Assembly: GCA_030158675.1 (NCBI GenBank)
Contig: JAOASL010000035.1
Location: 1-64,000 of the forward strand
Reading direction: 5' to 3'
Length of the DNA: 64,000 nt
From: Burkholderiaceae bacterium
GTDB taxonomy: Bacteria; Pseudomonadota; Gammaproteobacteria; Burkholderiales; Burkholderiaceae_D
Both the position numbers and the translations under genes were made by a program. The notes under the pieces were generated by a model. The model made no database searches, was not told the DNA's origin, and worked only from the letters and a program-made list of their open reading frames with translations. Of the stretch, positions 52,983 to 62,182 are shown in pieces (position 1 is the first letter of the stretch; every line of letters starts with the position of its first letter).

Positions 52983-54314
52983 TCACCTCACCAGGGTAGG
53001 AACCAGCGAGCCGGTGCTGGAGGGATCGCCAGGCATGCCACTGGCTGCGCACGGACTGGTCGAGGCATTTGCCGGACCGCGGTATTCGAGACACATCTTG
53101 GTTTGAGAACTGGTGGAGTCCCCGCATTTGGCGGCGGCGATATCCCCTTCGGGATTTTTGGTAATACCGGCATTGTTCGGCATCGGGTGGAGCAAGAAAA
53201 CACAGGCCCATTGCGTAATCGGCGCTTTATTTGCCGAATCAAACGCGCTGCAATTAACCACTGGCACCGGTACTGCGCGGCGTTCGCGACCATTCAATTG
53301 CAAATAACTGGACGGCTGTATTGTGCCGCTGACATCCACACCTGCGATATTCACTCCCTGGTAGGGCTCGTTGCTCGAACGACGGCCAAGGAAATTCGGA
53401 AAGGCATTCGCACCATCCGCCCATGTCAGGCCCGTGTAGGCATAGCCACTTAAGTCTGGCGCACCGTCACCGGCTTTCACTCCTCCGAAATAAATACCGA
53501 AGCGGCTGTTGAACGCCGCCCCCAGCGAGGACATGACGCCGGGTTTCCCAATTTCTGCGCCGATAGCAGGCAGGTTGCAGACGCCCTCGCCCACTATTTG
53601 TCCCGCGATGTCTGCCGCACCACCGGCTCCGGGTGTCAGGTCAACCCAGCGGAAGTTCCCGCTTAGCTGGGCGTCCTTTCCATTTGCCTGAGGCGACAAC
53701 ACGGCTTCAAGCCAGCCTCCGACCGCAGTAGTGCTGACTTTATCAGCACAAAGGGCAACGGGAACCGCGCAGCTGGTCTGTGACGGGCGACGCGATGCGA
53801 CGGCGGATGCCGTGACAGACTGCGTACCAATCGTCACCCCGGGCAGCACATTCAGCACCTGGATGAAAAATGTCTTGATGCCGGAATTAACCACCTCACA
53901 ACGCGCGTACAACATCGCTTCGGCAGCTGGGCCCGTGATGCCGGAACCGCTGCTAAAAGGGCCGGCCGCAGTTTGCGAAAAAGTAACGGTCACCGGAGAA
54001 CTGACGCTACCGATAACATTTCTCTGGAAGCCCACCCGATGTAATGTCGCCACCATACGGCCGGCCGCCTCGGCGCGCTCCATCGCCTTGGGTAAGTCGC
54101 GATGCAATTCCTGCGATGCCGACAGCGCACACGCATCGGCCGCATTCTGCACTTCGGTTTTCGCAACGAACAACTGCCCGAGATCGATCGCCAGACCGAC
54201 CATGCCGAGCATGGCGACGATTGTCAGAGCGACCACCACGGCGACCACGCCCCGTTGGGCATAGCCACGTGCGCATCCAATCCGCGCCAACTGAGCTCGC
54301 CCTTGCATTTGCAT
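52983..54314 (-). CDS. tadG: TadG-like pilus assembly protein
   Basis: 443-aa protein with a TadG/TadE N-terminal signature: QRGVVAVVVALTIVAMLG (about residues 20-37) then IDLGQLFVAKTEVQNAADACALSAS, followed by a long periplasmic domain. TadG anchors or adapts the pilus in the envelope. An ATG at 54314 and a GTG at 54317 are alternative starts; neither has a good ribosome binding site. It is the longest of three consecutive pseudopilin-like genes. Confidence 0.85.
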   Translation of the reverse strand: MQMQGRAQLARIGCARGYAQRGVVAVVVALTIVAMLGMVGLAIDLGQLFVAKTEVQNAADACALSASQELHRDLPKAMERAEAAGRMVATLHRVGFQRNVIGSVSSPVTVTFSQTAAGPFSSGSGITGPAAEAMLYARCEVVNSGIKTFFIQVLNVLPGVTIGTQSVTASAVASRRPSQTSCAVPVALCADKVSTTAVGGWLEAVLSPQANGKDAQLSGNFRWVDLTPGAGGAADIAGQIVGEGVCNLPAIGAEIGKPGVMSSLGAAFNSRFGIYFGGVKAGDGAPDLSGYAYTGLTWADGANAFPNFLGRRSSNEPYQGVNIAGVDVSGTIQPSSYLQLNGRERRAVPVPVVNCSAFDSANKAPITQWACVFLLHPMPNNAGITKNPEGDIAAAKCGDSTSSQTKMCLEYRGPANASTSPCAASGMPGDPSSTGSLVPTLVR

Positions 54315-54323
54315 CACACTGTG

Positions 54324-54599
54324 TCAGCGGCTGATGCCGATGGTAAAGGTGTCACGGCCGACCTGCGGCTCCTTGAAGGACGAACGATAGCGATCCACGG
54401 TTTCGCGCGATGCCGACGCATCCATCGATTCACTGACATCCTTCGCGCCCGCGTCGGGATTGAGCGTCTGCTGCGCGACCAGAGACCGGGTACTTTCGCC
54501 AAATCGGCTGTCCACTTGCGGCGATGTCGGTGCGCATGCACCGAGCAGCGCGCAACTCGCCGCCGCAGTGATCATTGCAACAAAAAACGGCTTGCTCAT
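54324..54599 (-). CDS. Small Tad-locus lipoprotein, uncharacterised
   Basis: 91-aa predicted lipoprotein: lipobox LGAC with lipid cysteine at about residue 22, then a polar, helix-prone chain without further domains. It sits between rcpA and tadG in the same direction, so it may be a secretin pilotin or an RcpB/CpaD substitute; it is too short for CpaD. The ribosome binding site AAAGGAGAGG is strong. No known family recognised. Confidence 0.75.
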   Translation of the reverse strand: MSKPFFVAMITAAASCALLGACAPTSPQVDSRFGESTRSLVAQQTLNPDAGAKDVSESMDASASRETVDRYRSSFKEPQVGRDTFTIGISR

Positions 54600-54646
54600 T
54601 TGCCTCTCCTTTACGGCGCGCTTTCGATTGGGGCGCCCCGCTGTAT

Positions 54647-56179
54647 TCATTTCATTTCAAAACCTGAGGCATCCTTGCCTTGCTGACCGCGCGGCTGTGG
54701 CGGTGACTTGCCCTCAAGCTTGCCACCCAGGAAAAGGTCAGTGCGCGACGGATCGCGATAGCCGTCGGTCGGTAACGAATAACCAGGCGGCAGCGGCTTG
54801 ACCAGCCGGGGGGTCACCACGAACACCAGCTCAGTCTTATCATTCTGGAAGTCGGTACTGCGGAACAGCGCGCCCAAAATGGGGATTTCGCCCAGCACCG
54901 GGAAAGCGCGAATGTTCGTCGTCGTATTGTTCTTGATCAGTCCACCGATCGCAAAGCTCTGACCGTCAGCCAGCTGCACCGTCGTCGATGCCCGCCGCGT
55001 CGTGATCAGCGGGAAAATCTGGGTCGCATTATTCGATGTGGTGATGCCTACACCGTCGCGCGCGAGCTCTGACACTTCCGGCGCCACTTGCAAATTGATG
55101 CGTCCGCCGGACAGTACGGTCGGCGTGAACCGCAGACCCACACCAAAATCTTTTTCCTGCAGCGTCACAATCGGTGCGCCGCCGGCGCCGCCGCCCTGAG
55201 CCACCGGAATCATGATCTTGCCGCCGGCAAGGAAGCTGCCCTCATGACCGGTAATGGCCATCACGTTCGGCTCAGCCAGCACCTTGACCAGACCATCGCG
55301 CTTTTCCGCCTCGATTCCAAACCCGGTGGTGGACGAACGACTGCCAGAGACCGTGGCGCCCAGCGTGCCACTGAGGAAGTTGCTCAGCAACTGATAGCTC
55401 CACATACCGCCGGACATCGAGCCATTCAGGCGCGCGCCCAGCTTGTCGATCAGCGTCTTCGATACTTCGGCGATCTTCACTTCCAGCATCACCTGCTGCG
55501 CAGATGCGACCGTCATCATATTGATGATGCGCTGCTGCTGCGCGCCACCCTGCGCCTGCATCTGCGCACTTGTCGTGTTCGCCATGCCTTCCTGCTGCGC
55601 AGCCGTGCTCATCACGGCGGGACGGCGCACATAGGCCATTGCCAGTTCATAGGCGCGCTGCATCGCGATCGCATCAGTCACGGTCCCCGACAACACGAGA
55701 CTTTCGGCGGCGGCAGTCACACGGATGTCCTTTTCCTCGGGCATCAGCTCGCGCAGCGTGTTGATCAGGCCGGTTGCATCCATTGCCACGGCGATCTCAA
55801 TCACATTGCAACGCTTGCTCTTGCCCTGAACGATCATGTTGGTCGTACCGACCGACACGCCGAGCAGATACAGCGTATCCGGCGCAACCAGCATGGCCTG
55901 CGCGACGTTCGGGTTACCCAGCGAACGATTGATTGCCGGTTCAGGCAGTCGCAGCAGCGTCGATTTGCCGATTGCCAGTTCGATCTTGGCAGGCGCCGCG
56001 ACTTCGCCGTTGCAATTCATGTTGGGGATCATCGTTTGCCGCGGATCGCCGCCAGCACCCTGCGCCGGGGCGATCTGCTGTGCGTTAGCGCCGCAACTCA
56101 TCAGCGCGAGCGTGAAGGCCGACAGTCGCAGCACCCGCCGCCCCGCCCCTGCCCTGCCAGGTACCATCGGCTTGTTCAT
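54647..56179 (-). CDS. rcpA: Tad pilus outer-membrane secretin RcpA/CpaC
   Basis: 510-aa secretin forming the outer-membrane pore for the Flp pilus. Signal peptide (about residues 1-33), a pilus/secretin N-terminal domain (about 60-130, including LLRLPEPAINRSLGNPNVA), a BON-like segment, and the C-terminal secretin domain with VPVLGEIPILGALFRS (near 440-455), the typical secretin end motif. The start at 56179 has GGAAG upstream; an in-frame start at 56224 would overlap rcpC. Confidence 0.93.
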   Translation of the reverse strand: MNKPMVPGRAGAGRRVLRLSAFTLALMSCGANAQQIAPAQGAGGDPRQTMIPNMNCNGEVAAPAKIELAIGKSTLLRLPEPAINRSLGNPNVAQAMLVAPDTLYLLGVSVGTTNMIVQGKSKRCNVIEIAVAMDATGLINTLRELMPEEKDIRVTAAAESLVLSGTVTDAIAMQRAYELAMAYVRRPAVMSTAAQQEGMANTTSAQMQAQGGAQQQRIINMMTVASAQQVMLEVKIAEVSKTLIDKLGARLNGSMSGGMWSYQLLSNFLSGTLGATVSGSRSSTTGFGIEAEKRDGLVKVLAEPNVMAITGHEGSFLAGGKIMIPVAQGGGAGGAPIVTLQEKDFGVGLRFTPTVLSGGRINLQVAPEVSELARDGVGITTSNNATQIFPLITTRRASTTVQLADGQSFAIGGLIKNNTTTNIRAFPVLGEIPILGALFRSTDFQNDKTELVFVVTPRLVKPLPPGYSLPTDGYRDPSRTDLFLGGKLEGKSPPQPRGQQGKDASGFEMK

Positions 56180-56214
56180 CTCGTCTTCCCTTTGTTTTTT
56201 ATCTGCGGCGCGTA

Positions 56215-57138
56215 TCAGTAACATTCCTGCGAACCACGCAAGCCGTTAATGACCCCCACGCAGTTCGGTGCCTCGGCCGGCTGCGGATTGACCGCGGCGG
56301 AAGCGGTTGCGGTCGGTGGACTCGAAGGCGCTGCCCGCTTGACCCGAGGAGCGGATACGCGTGCCTGAGGCTTCACAACTTCAACAGGCTTGGCTGCGCT
56401 CGCAACGGCCGCAATGGGCTCGAGCTGCAACAGCGTTTCCTTGGTCACGCCCACGGTGGTCGCATCGCCCGGATCAATCTGATTCCGCAGCACCAGCGAC
56501 AGCGTACCGACGCTACGCGCCAGATCGATCTTTTCCGCCTGCTCGGGCGTGACTTCAAGGGTCACCGCATTCACCACGCGCGGCTTGGTGTCATCCCGAT
56601 TCACTTCCTGCGCAACGGCGAGCACGAGGATTCGCTCCAGCACGATCTTCGAGATCGTCTGGTCGCGAGAGTTATTGTTATTGTTATTGTTTTCAACATC
56701 GCGATGCGTGTTGACGATGATGTCGACAAAATTGCCAGGCAAGGCGAATCCGGCAACGCCGATCACATCGTTCACGCGAACCGTGATCGCACGACGGCCT
56801 TCGCCGATCACGGCAGACAGTCCGCCCTGGGTTCCCTTGGGCGCCAGTTTCGCCTCGATGACAGGTTCGCCACGCTGAAATGCCGTGCGCGCCACGCGGC
56901 CATCGAGTTTATCGATCGCATCGGCGGATCCTTCCGGCACACTGCCCGTGGGCCAGTCAGCCAGCTTCACCATATCCGGAGAAATGCGCTGCCCGAGGCT
57001 GATCTCAGTCGCAGCCACGGCCACGCGGGCCATGTTGCTGTTCGACTGACTGCTCAGCCAGCGAAACGCCAGAAACACGGCAGCGAGACCGGCCAGCAAG
57101 GCAATGGCCAGAACTATCAAGGCCCGTGTGTTTTTCAT
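56215..57138 (-). CDS. rcpC: Tad pilus assembly protein RcpC/CpaB
   Basis: 307-aa periplasmic/inner-membrane protein: N-terminal helix (residues 7-27), SAF domain (about 38-105), and the CpaB/RcpC domain (about 110-230). It has a run of seven Asn (N150-N156) encoded by a hexanucleotide microsatellite, and a Pro/Ala-rich tail ending in two cysteines. It lies 36 bp upstream of rcpA. The ribosome binding site is very G-rich (GAGGGGGGGAG). Confidence 0.92.
   Translation of the reverse strand: MKNTRALIVLAIALLAGLAAVFLAFRWLSSQSNSNMARVAVAATEISLGQRISPDMVKLADWPTGSVPEGSADAIDKLDGRVARTAFQRGEPVIEAKLAPKGTQGGLSAVIGEGRRAITVRVNDVIGVAGFALPGNFVDIIVNTHRDVENNNNNNNSRDQTISKIVLERILVLAVAQEVNRDDTKPRVVNAVTLEVTPEQAEKIDLARSVGTLSLVLRNQIDPGDATTVGVTKETLLQLEPIAAVASAAKPVEVVKPQARVSAPRVKRAAPSSPPTATASAAVNPQPAEAPNCVGVINGLRGSQECY
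56671..56691. repeat. GTTATT hexanucleotide microsatellite in rcpC
   Basis: 3.5 copies of GTTATT encode the poly-Asn run at residues 150-156. Because the unit is a multiple of three, slippage would change linker length without a frameshift. Confidence 0.9.
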
Positions 57139-57461
57139 CTCCCCCCCTCACGATCTTCTTGCCTCAGCGAGTCTGCGCTTAGTCGGCAATCCGACATCGT
57201 TGGCGTTTTTGTTGTGCTTTTATTCAGCATCATTTTTATACTTTCTGCAGACATCAGACAGCCCGAAGGTCGAGCGATGGCTATGTGCCGCAGAAGTCGT
57301 GGCGACGGTGACCACCACGAATCAGGGTGGCAGAGTACATGAACCTGCACTGGGCCAACCTGGCCAAGACCCTGATCCGGACATCATCCATTCCCGTTCT
57401 ACATCTGCGGCCCCGCGATTGAGATGAGGAAATTTGTTGCAATCAGGTGTTCATCAACACG
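57139..57461. other. Intergenic region within the Tad locus (tadV-rcpC)
   Basis: 323 bp without a convincing gene, A+T rich between 57200 and 57260. The gap is long for an operon, so a separate promoter for rcpC onwards is likely. I saw no clear terminator or operator. Confidence 0.5.
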
Positions 57462-57974
57462 CTACAGTGCTGAGGCAAAGAGGAGAACCGATGTAGCAAT
57501 CGCCATTGCTACGCCATACGGTATGACAAGGCCACCAGCTACACCGCGCAAAGGCGGCGCCCCCTCTGACCGGACTCGCGGCTTGGGCTGCCGCGTTGCC
57601 TTCCCGGCCTTCCAGCGTATGACCAGCACGATCCCCCAGAGGCCACCGACCAGCGCCGTCGCCAGCGCGATCTTGAAGGTCGTCAGCGGCCCGGCGTACA
57701 TGCCGACGACCGCGAGCAATTTCACATCACCCGCCCCCATGCCGCGCACCAGATAAAACGGCAGGAACAGCAGCAAACCGGTCAGGCCGCCCAGCAGGCA
57801 ATCAGGAACGCTGATGCTGTACGGCAGAAAAGCTGCCTGCGCCAACGCCACCGCCGCACTCACTCCCAACAGCAGATTGGGCACACGCCAGCGTGTCCAG
57901 TCAGTCCATGCAGCGATGACCAGGGTAGTTACCATCCCGACCATACCCGCGCTGAACTGGAGTGAAATGCTCAT
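57462..57974 (-). CDS. tadV: Tad prepilin peptidase TadV/CpaA (A24 family)
   Basis: 170-aa aspartyl prepilin peptidase that cleaves the Flp pilin leader in the inner membrane. Catalytic aspartates are D25 (AAWTDWTRWRVPN) and D83 (GMGAGDVKL); IPYGVAMA lies in the last membrane segment. It lacks the N-terminal methylase domain of PilD, as expected for TadV. The flp pilin gene is 173 bp upstream. Confidence 0.93.
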   Translation of the reverse strand: MSISLQFSAGMVGMVTTLVIAAWTDWTRWRVPNLLLGVSAAVALAQAAFLPYSISVPDCLLGGLTGLLLFLPFYLVRGMGAGDVKLLAVVGMYAGPLTTFKIALATALVGGLWGIVLVIRWKAGKATRQPKPRVRSEGAPPLRGVAGGLVIPYGVAMAIATSVLLFASAL

Positions 57975-58028
57975 TGTTTTTAGAATCTGCGCTGGCAGGT
58001 CAAAGTTAAATCAGCGCATTCAGGGAGC

Positions 58029-58051
58029 GCCCGAGGACACTGCCCCCGGGC
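58029..58051 (-). other. Hairpin between flp and tadV
   Basis: GCCCG and CGGGC arms frame an imperfect stem in the 57975-58147 gap. It could attenuate transcription after the highly expressed pilin gene. No U-tract on the minus strand. Confidence 0.35.
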
Positions 58052-58147
58052 ACGCCAATCAAGCGCGCTACTGCCTCACCATGTCTTGCAACCCGGCGTC
58101 CGGCAGATCAACCGCTTTCGGCTCAAAATCCAGCAACCACCGCGTAA

Positions 58148-58330
58148 TTAGCCAGCGTTTGCGAGCGAACTATTGACGTTCGTGAATCCGGTTTTAACAG
58201 TATTGCCCAAAGTCACCACAATTGCCACGATCACCGCAGCAATGGCAGCGACAAATAAACCGTATTCAACGGCCGTTGCGCCTTGTTCGTCAGCAAAGAA
58301 TGCTTGCAACCCTTGTTTCAGTGCCTTCAT
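58148..58330 (-). CDS. flp: Flp/Fap-type major pilin
   Basis: 60-aa prepilin. Leader residues 1-17 end in Gly; cleavage G17|A18 would expose ATAVEYGLFVAAIA, with the conserved Glu (E22) and Tyr (Y23) of the Flp motif and a hydrophobic helix. It is the first gene of the Tad locus. GGAGG lies before the ATG. Confidence 0.95.
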   Translation of the reverse strand: MKALKQGLQAFFADEQGATAVEYGLFVAAIAAVIVAIVVTLGNTVKTGFTNVNSSLANAG

Positions 58331-58380
58331 GGAAGCCTCCTAAGTAAATTAATTGCACAGGCGACCCTGCGCACAACAAC

Positions 58381-58397
58381 GTGGAAAAAGTTTCCAC
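58381..58397. promoter_or_regulatory. Palindrome GTGGAAA-AAG-TTTCCAC upstream of flp
   Basis: Perfect 7-bp arms about 50 bp upstream of the flp start. The core TGGAAA-N3-TTTCCA resembles the IclR-family box, but a link to the IclR gene in this window is only speculation. Confidence 0.45.
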
Positions 58398-58476
58398 AGA
58401 AAATCAACGGCAAAACCTACTATCGCGTTTAGTCAGAAAACTCGCTGACCGCACACTCCGGCATCGTTGTTTATTT

Positions 58477-58500
58477 GCCATGACCTAAAGTGTCATGCCA
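58477..58500. promoter_or_regulatory. Imperfect palindrome TGCCATGAC-CTAAAGT-GTCATGCCA
   Basis: Nine-bp arms with one mismatch (inner CATGAC/GTCATG perfect), about 150 bp upstream of flp. Candidate operator or enhancer for the Tad locus. Confidence 0.4.
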
Positions 58501-58788
58501 TGGGGCAAAAACAGGAATAGTTTAAACGTACTATTTTCTAGAAGAATTTTTTAACCAATTACATATAATACTTAAGTTTAATGGTAGCAAGTACTAGCTT
58601 CAGAGTAAATACTTTGGAATCATTTGATTTATGGCAATTCTTGCCAGTCCATCGATTCCGATAAGCGGTGAAAATTCCTTCCGCACCTCCTGCAAGGCGC
58701 GGACACCGCATCGGGAAGTACGAAGAGCCTGACTGAACTCACGGCTGACACTTCTGTGGCACGGCAGGATTTGGACCCGCAAAATGTC

Positions 58789-59301
58789 ATGAACGAATAC
58801 GCGAGACTGTTTTACGCACTGTGGCCAGACTATGTCACACGCGCCCACCTGCAGCGACTACAAGAGTCGGTGATCGGACGAAAGGTCGCCCCCGAGCATT
58901 TGCACCTGACGCTGGCCTTCCTCGGCAACCAGGCAACATCCTCACTACCCAAGCTGACGGCACTGCTCGACAAGCTGCCGGCCCAGAGCTTCATGCTCGA
59001 CCTCGACTGCTACGGCTATTTCAGTCAACCCCGCATCGCCTGGGTGGGGCCGACCGACAGCCCCACTCTCTTGCTGGACTTGCGGCAATCGCTGATGCGC
59101 GAATTGAACGCAGCGCACGTGCCGCTCAAGCCGGAAGAACCATTCAAGCCGCATGTGACGCTGGCACGCGAGGCGAACAGCCTGAACGAGCCGTTCGCGC
59201 CGGGGATCCCCTGGCGGGTCGCCAAGCTCCTGCTGATCCAGTCGGTGCAGGTCAAGGGCGGCGTGATCTACTCTCCGATCATGGAAAAATCGCTTGCCTG
59301 A
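58789..59301 (+). CDS. thpR: RNA 2',3'-cyclic phosphodiesterase
   Basis: 170-aa 2H phosphoesterase (formerly 2'-5' RNA ligase family). The two active-site motifs are H39-L-T41-L (HLHLTLAFLG) and H122-V-T124-L (KPHVTLAR). It opens 2',3'-cyclic phosphates on RNA ends. The ATG at 58789 gives the normal length; a GTG at 58756 is an alternative. Convergent with tcdA. Confidence 0.9.
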   Translation: MNEYARLFYALWPDYVTRAHLQRLQESVIGRKVAPEHLHLTLAFLGNQATSSLPKLTALLDKLPAQSFMLDLDCYGYFSQPRIAWVGPTDSPTLLLDLRQSLMRELNAAHVPLKPEEPFKPHVTLAREANSLNEPFAPGIPWRVAKLLLIQSVQVKGGVIYSPIMEKSLA

Positions 59302-59310
59302 AGGGCAAGC
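59292..59310. terminator. Hairpin over the thpR stop codon
   Basis: GCTTGCC (59292-59298) and GGCAAGC (59304-59310) pair perfectly around the TGA. No U-tract; weak terminator candidate between convergent thpR and tcdA. Confidence 0.35.
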
Positions 59311-59344
59311 CAACACCGAACGCGCGCCAGCAGATGTCGGCATA

Positions 59345-60223
59345 TCAGCACTGCGCCGGGGCGGCGATCTTGCGCAGCACATGCGCTGCTGCCACCAGCC
59401 CGAAACTGGCTGTGACCACCATCGCCGAGCCATAGCCGGCGCAATTAAGCCCGGTGACACCGGCAGTTGCGGCGGATACGGCATCTGTCGCCTCATTGAC
59501 TGCATCATCTTCGGTGTCGCAGACCTCGGGAAGCTGCAGCGGCTCCATCGAAAACACGGCATCGATGCCGAATTTGTTTTTCGCTCCGCGAGGAAATCCG
59601 TGACGCAGCCGCAAATTCTTGCGCACTCGCTTGAGCAAAGGCTCCTGTTCGGTGCGCGCAAGATCAGCAACGGCAATACGCGTCGGGTCGGTCTGCCCGC
59701 CGGCACTGCCTATTGTCAGCAGTGGTATCTGGTGGGCATGACAATGAACGATCAATGCCGTCTTGGCGCGCGCATCATCGATCGCGTCGATCACGTAGTC
59801 GAAGCATTCTGGCGGAACCAGCGCCGCCACATTCTCCGCATCGATGAACTCTTCGACGCAAGTGACTTCGCACAAAGGATTGATCTGCGCGATACGCTGC
59901 GCAAGCGCCGCCACCTTCGCCTGGCCCAGCGTGTCCGTCAGCGCATGGATCTGACGGTTCACGTTCGACTCGGCCAGGTGGTCAAGGTCGATTATGGTAA
60001 TGCGCCCGATCGCCGTGCGCGCGAGCGCCTCGACGGCCCACGAGCCAACCCCGCCAACGCCGATCACGCAGACATGCGCCGCACGGAAAGCGGCCAGCGC
60101 CGACGCACCATACGCGCGCGCGATGCCGCCGAAGCGGCGTTCGAAGTCGACATTCTCGACTTCGCCGATCTCGGAGGCTGCAAAGCTGCTCGCTACAAGC
60201 GCGCTGGGGCGTACATTGATCAT
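59345..60223 (-). CDS. tcdA: tRNA threonylcarbamoyladenosine dehydratase
   Basis: 292-aa E1-like/ThiF-fold enzyme that converts t6A37 of tRNA to its cyclic form. ATP-binding motif GVGGVGSWAVEALAR (from about residue 57), DLDHLAESNVNRQ and the Arg finger region are present. The C-terminal helix is hydrophobic, as in the E. coli enzyme. ATG 60223 is used here; a GTG 6 bp upstream is an alternative. Confidence 0.93.
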   Translation of the reverse strand: MINVRPSALVASSFAASEIGEVENVDFERRFGGIARAYGASALAAFRAAHVCVIGVGGVGSWAVEALARTAIGRITIIDLDHLAESNVNRQIHALTDTLGQAKVAALAQRIAQINPLCEVTCVEEFIDAENVAALVPPECFDYVIDAIDDARAKTALIVHCHAHQIPLLTIGSAGGQTDPTRIAVADLARTEQEPLLKRVRKNLRLRHGFPRGAKNKFGIDAVFSMEPLQLPEVCDTEDDAVNEATDAVSAATAGVTGLNCAGYGSAMVVTASFGLVAAAHVLRKIAAPAQC

Positions 60224-60318
60224 GCGCACATTTTAACGGACGTAAACGTTTCGTCCGGCATAAACTCTGAATCTGAACAGTTTCTCAACTTCATCAGCCT
60301 GTCGCCTCTGCCATCCTC

Positions 60319-61503
60319 GTGCCTCGCCTGTCCCCGCTGCTATCACTGATCGCCGTCGCCGTTGCCGCCCATGTCGCGCTGGGCGCCGCGCGCGTGACCA
60401 CATCGCTGTATGCGTTATCGCTGCAAGCCTCCGAATTCACCGTGGGCACGCTGATCGCGTTGTTTGCTGTGTTCCCGATGCTGCTCGCGGTGCCCATGGG
60501 CCGTGTGATTGACCGTAGCGGCGTACGCCGGCCGTTGATGGCAGGCTGCGTGGTGGCGTCGATCGGCGTCACGCTGGCGGCAACAGTGAAGGCGCTCGCG
60601 GTACTGTATGTCGCCGCAATTCTGATCGGCACAGGCTTCATGGCGATCTTCATCGCCGCGCAGCACGCTGTCGGCACGCTGGCCGCACACGACCAGAAAG
60701 CGGCGGGCTTCAGCCGGCTGTCGGTCGGCTTTTCAATTTCCGCCTTCCTCGGCCCATTGATCGCCGGCTTTACGATCGACCATGCCAGCCATGCTGCCGC
60801 TTTCGGTGCCTGCGGCGTATTCACGCTGCTGGCCTTCGTCATCGCATCGGGCCGCACACTGCGCGAACTGCCCTTGCAGGCTGCCGGCGCGCATCAGCAG
60901 AAAGGCAGCCCGCTGCAGTTACTGCGCAATCGCGAACTGCGTGGCGTGTATGTCGTCGGCATCCTGCTGGCGGCCGCATGGGACATGTTTACTTTCGTGA
61001 CGCCGATCCGCGGCACCCAGCTTGGGTTTTCCGCAACGACGATTGGCATGATCCTCGCTTCGTTTTCTGCCGCGACTTTCATCGTGCGCATCGCGATGCC
61101 GGGCATCGTGCGTCGATTCCACGAATGGCAGGTGCTGACCGGCGCATTGTTGGCAGCCGCACTCTGTTACGCACTGCTACCGTTTATGCAGCAGCCGTTG
61201 TCGATGGCGGCAACTGCTTTCGCCCTCGGCCTGGCGCTGGGCAGCGGACAGCCGAATGTGCTCGCACTGCTGCACACGGGCGCGCCGCCCGGACGCGGCG
61301 CCGAGGCGATTGCGATCCGCGCCAGCATCGGCAACCTGTCGGCCGTGTCGCTGCCGCTGGCCTTCGGTGCGGCCGGCGCCACGCTGGGCCTGTTTGCCGT
61401 ATTCTGGGGACTAGGCGCGATCGTCGCGTGCGGCATCCCCGTCGCCGCGCGCCGCGCGCTGAAAATTTCTCACTCATCACAACTCGACGCACATGAACCA
61501 TAA
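60319..61503 (+). CDS. MFS transporter
   Basis: 394-aa major facilitator with 12 hydrophobic segments and the A-like motif [13 protein letters not shown] (about residues 61-73) between segments 2 and 3. The direction and substrate are unknown; the overlap with pdxH (11 bp) suggests co-expression but not a vitamin B6 role. Translation starts at a GTG. Confidence 0.87.
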   Translation: MPRLSPLLSLIAVAVAAHVALGAARVTTSLYALSLQASEFTVGTLIALFAVFPMLLAVPMGRVIDRSGVRRPLMAGCVVASIGVTLAATVKALAVLYVAAILIGTGFMAIFIAAQHAVGTLAAHDQKAAGFSRLSVGFSISAFLGPLIAGFTIDHASHAAAFGACGVFTLLAFVIASGRTLRELPLQAAGAHQQKGSPLQLLRNRELRGVYVVGILLAAAWDMFTFVTPIRGTQLGFSATTIGMILASFSAATFIVRIAMPGIVRRFHEWQVLTGALLAAALCYALLPFMQQPLSMAATAFALGLALGSGQPNVLALLHTGAPPGRGAEAIAIRASIGNLSAVSLPLAFGAAGATLGLFAVFWGLGAIVACGIPVAARRALKISHSSQLDAHEP

Positions 61504-62140
61504 AACGTCCATCGCCGACCTGCGCCGCGATTACAGCCACGCGACGCTTTCCGAAAACGATGTCGATTCCGACCCGATCCGCCAATTTGACCTCTGGTTT
61601 CATCAGGCCCTCGACGCGCAGCTGCATGAACCGAATGCGATGGGACTGGCGACCGTCAGCAGCAACGGCCGGCCGTCACTACGCATCGTGCTGCTGAAGG
61701 ATGTCGACGCACGCGGCTTCACCTTCTACACCAACTACCAGAGCCGCAAAGGCGAAGACCTGCTGCAGAACCCCCATGCGGCGCTGACCTTTCACTGGCA
61801 CGAACTGGAGCGGCAGGTACGCATCGAAGGCCGCGTCGAGCGCGTACCGGCCGAAGAAAGTGACGCGTATTACGCGATACGCCCGGTCAAAAGCCGCATC
61901 GGAGCGCATGCGTCGGCGCAGAGCCGGCCCATCGACAGCCGCGAGCAACTGGAACAGCAATTCCACGAAGCCGAAGCAGCATACGGCGAGCATCCGCCGC
62001 GGCCGTCGCACTGGGGAGGCTACCGTCTGACGCCGGAGTGGATCGAGTTCTGGCAGGGCCGGCGCTCGCGCCTGCACGACCGCGTCGTCTACACGCGAGG
62101 GCCGGACGGCAGCTGGTCACGCGAACGGCTGCAGCCCTGA
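61493..62140 (+). CDS. pdxH: Pyridoxamine 5'-phosphate oxidase
   Basis: 215-aa FMN enzyme that oxidises PNP or PMP to pyridoxal 5'-phosphate. Conserved segments: [15 protein letters not shown] (FMN binding), [21 protein letters not shown] and the C-terminal WEGGYRLTP-like [16 protein letters not shown] with RLHDR. It overlaps the MFS gene by 11 bp. Confidence 0.96.
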   Translation: MNHKTSIADLRRDYSHATLSENDVDSDPIRQFDLWFHQALDAQLHEPNAMGLATVSSNGRPSLRIVLLKDVDARGFTFYTNYQSRKGEDLLQNPHAALTFHWHELERQVRIEGRVERVPAEESDAYYAIRPVKSRIGAHASAQSRPIDSREQLEQQFHEAEAAYGEHPPRPSHWGGYRLTPEWIEFWQGRRSRLHDRVVYTRGPDGSWSRERLQP

Positions 62141-62160
62141 GATAGACGCCAACGCCGGAG

Positions 62161-62182
62161 CGGCGCTGCGCGATCAGCGCCG
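62161..62182. terminator. Hairpin between convergent pdxH and msrA
   Basis: CGGCGCTG (62161-62168) and CAGCGCCG (62175-62182) form a perfect 8-bp stem with 6-nt loop; it overlaps the msrA stop. No U-tract. Confidence 0.5.

Larger units (their letters stand above)
58331..58788. other. A+T-rich intergenic region upstream of flp and thpR
   Basis: About 458 bp, the most A+T-rich stretch of the window (58500-58640 especially). It contains two palindromes described separately and presumably the flp promoter. No convincing gene; short frames here overlap and lack ribosome binding sites. Confidence 0.55.

Noticed and set aside
56671-56691. Phase-variable contingency locus in rcpC
   Set aside because: The repeat unit is six bases, so slippage cannot switch the reading frame on or off.
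57135-57350. A 71-codon minus-strand frame between tadV and rcpC
   Set aside because: It overlaps the rcpC ribosome binding site and start, has no domain or signal, and no ribosome binding site of its own.
58600-58848. An 82-codon minus-strand frame upstream of thpR
   Set aside because: It overlaps the start of thpR in antisense, lacks a ribosome binding site, and shows no family features.
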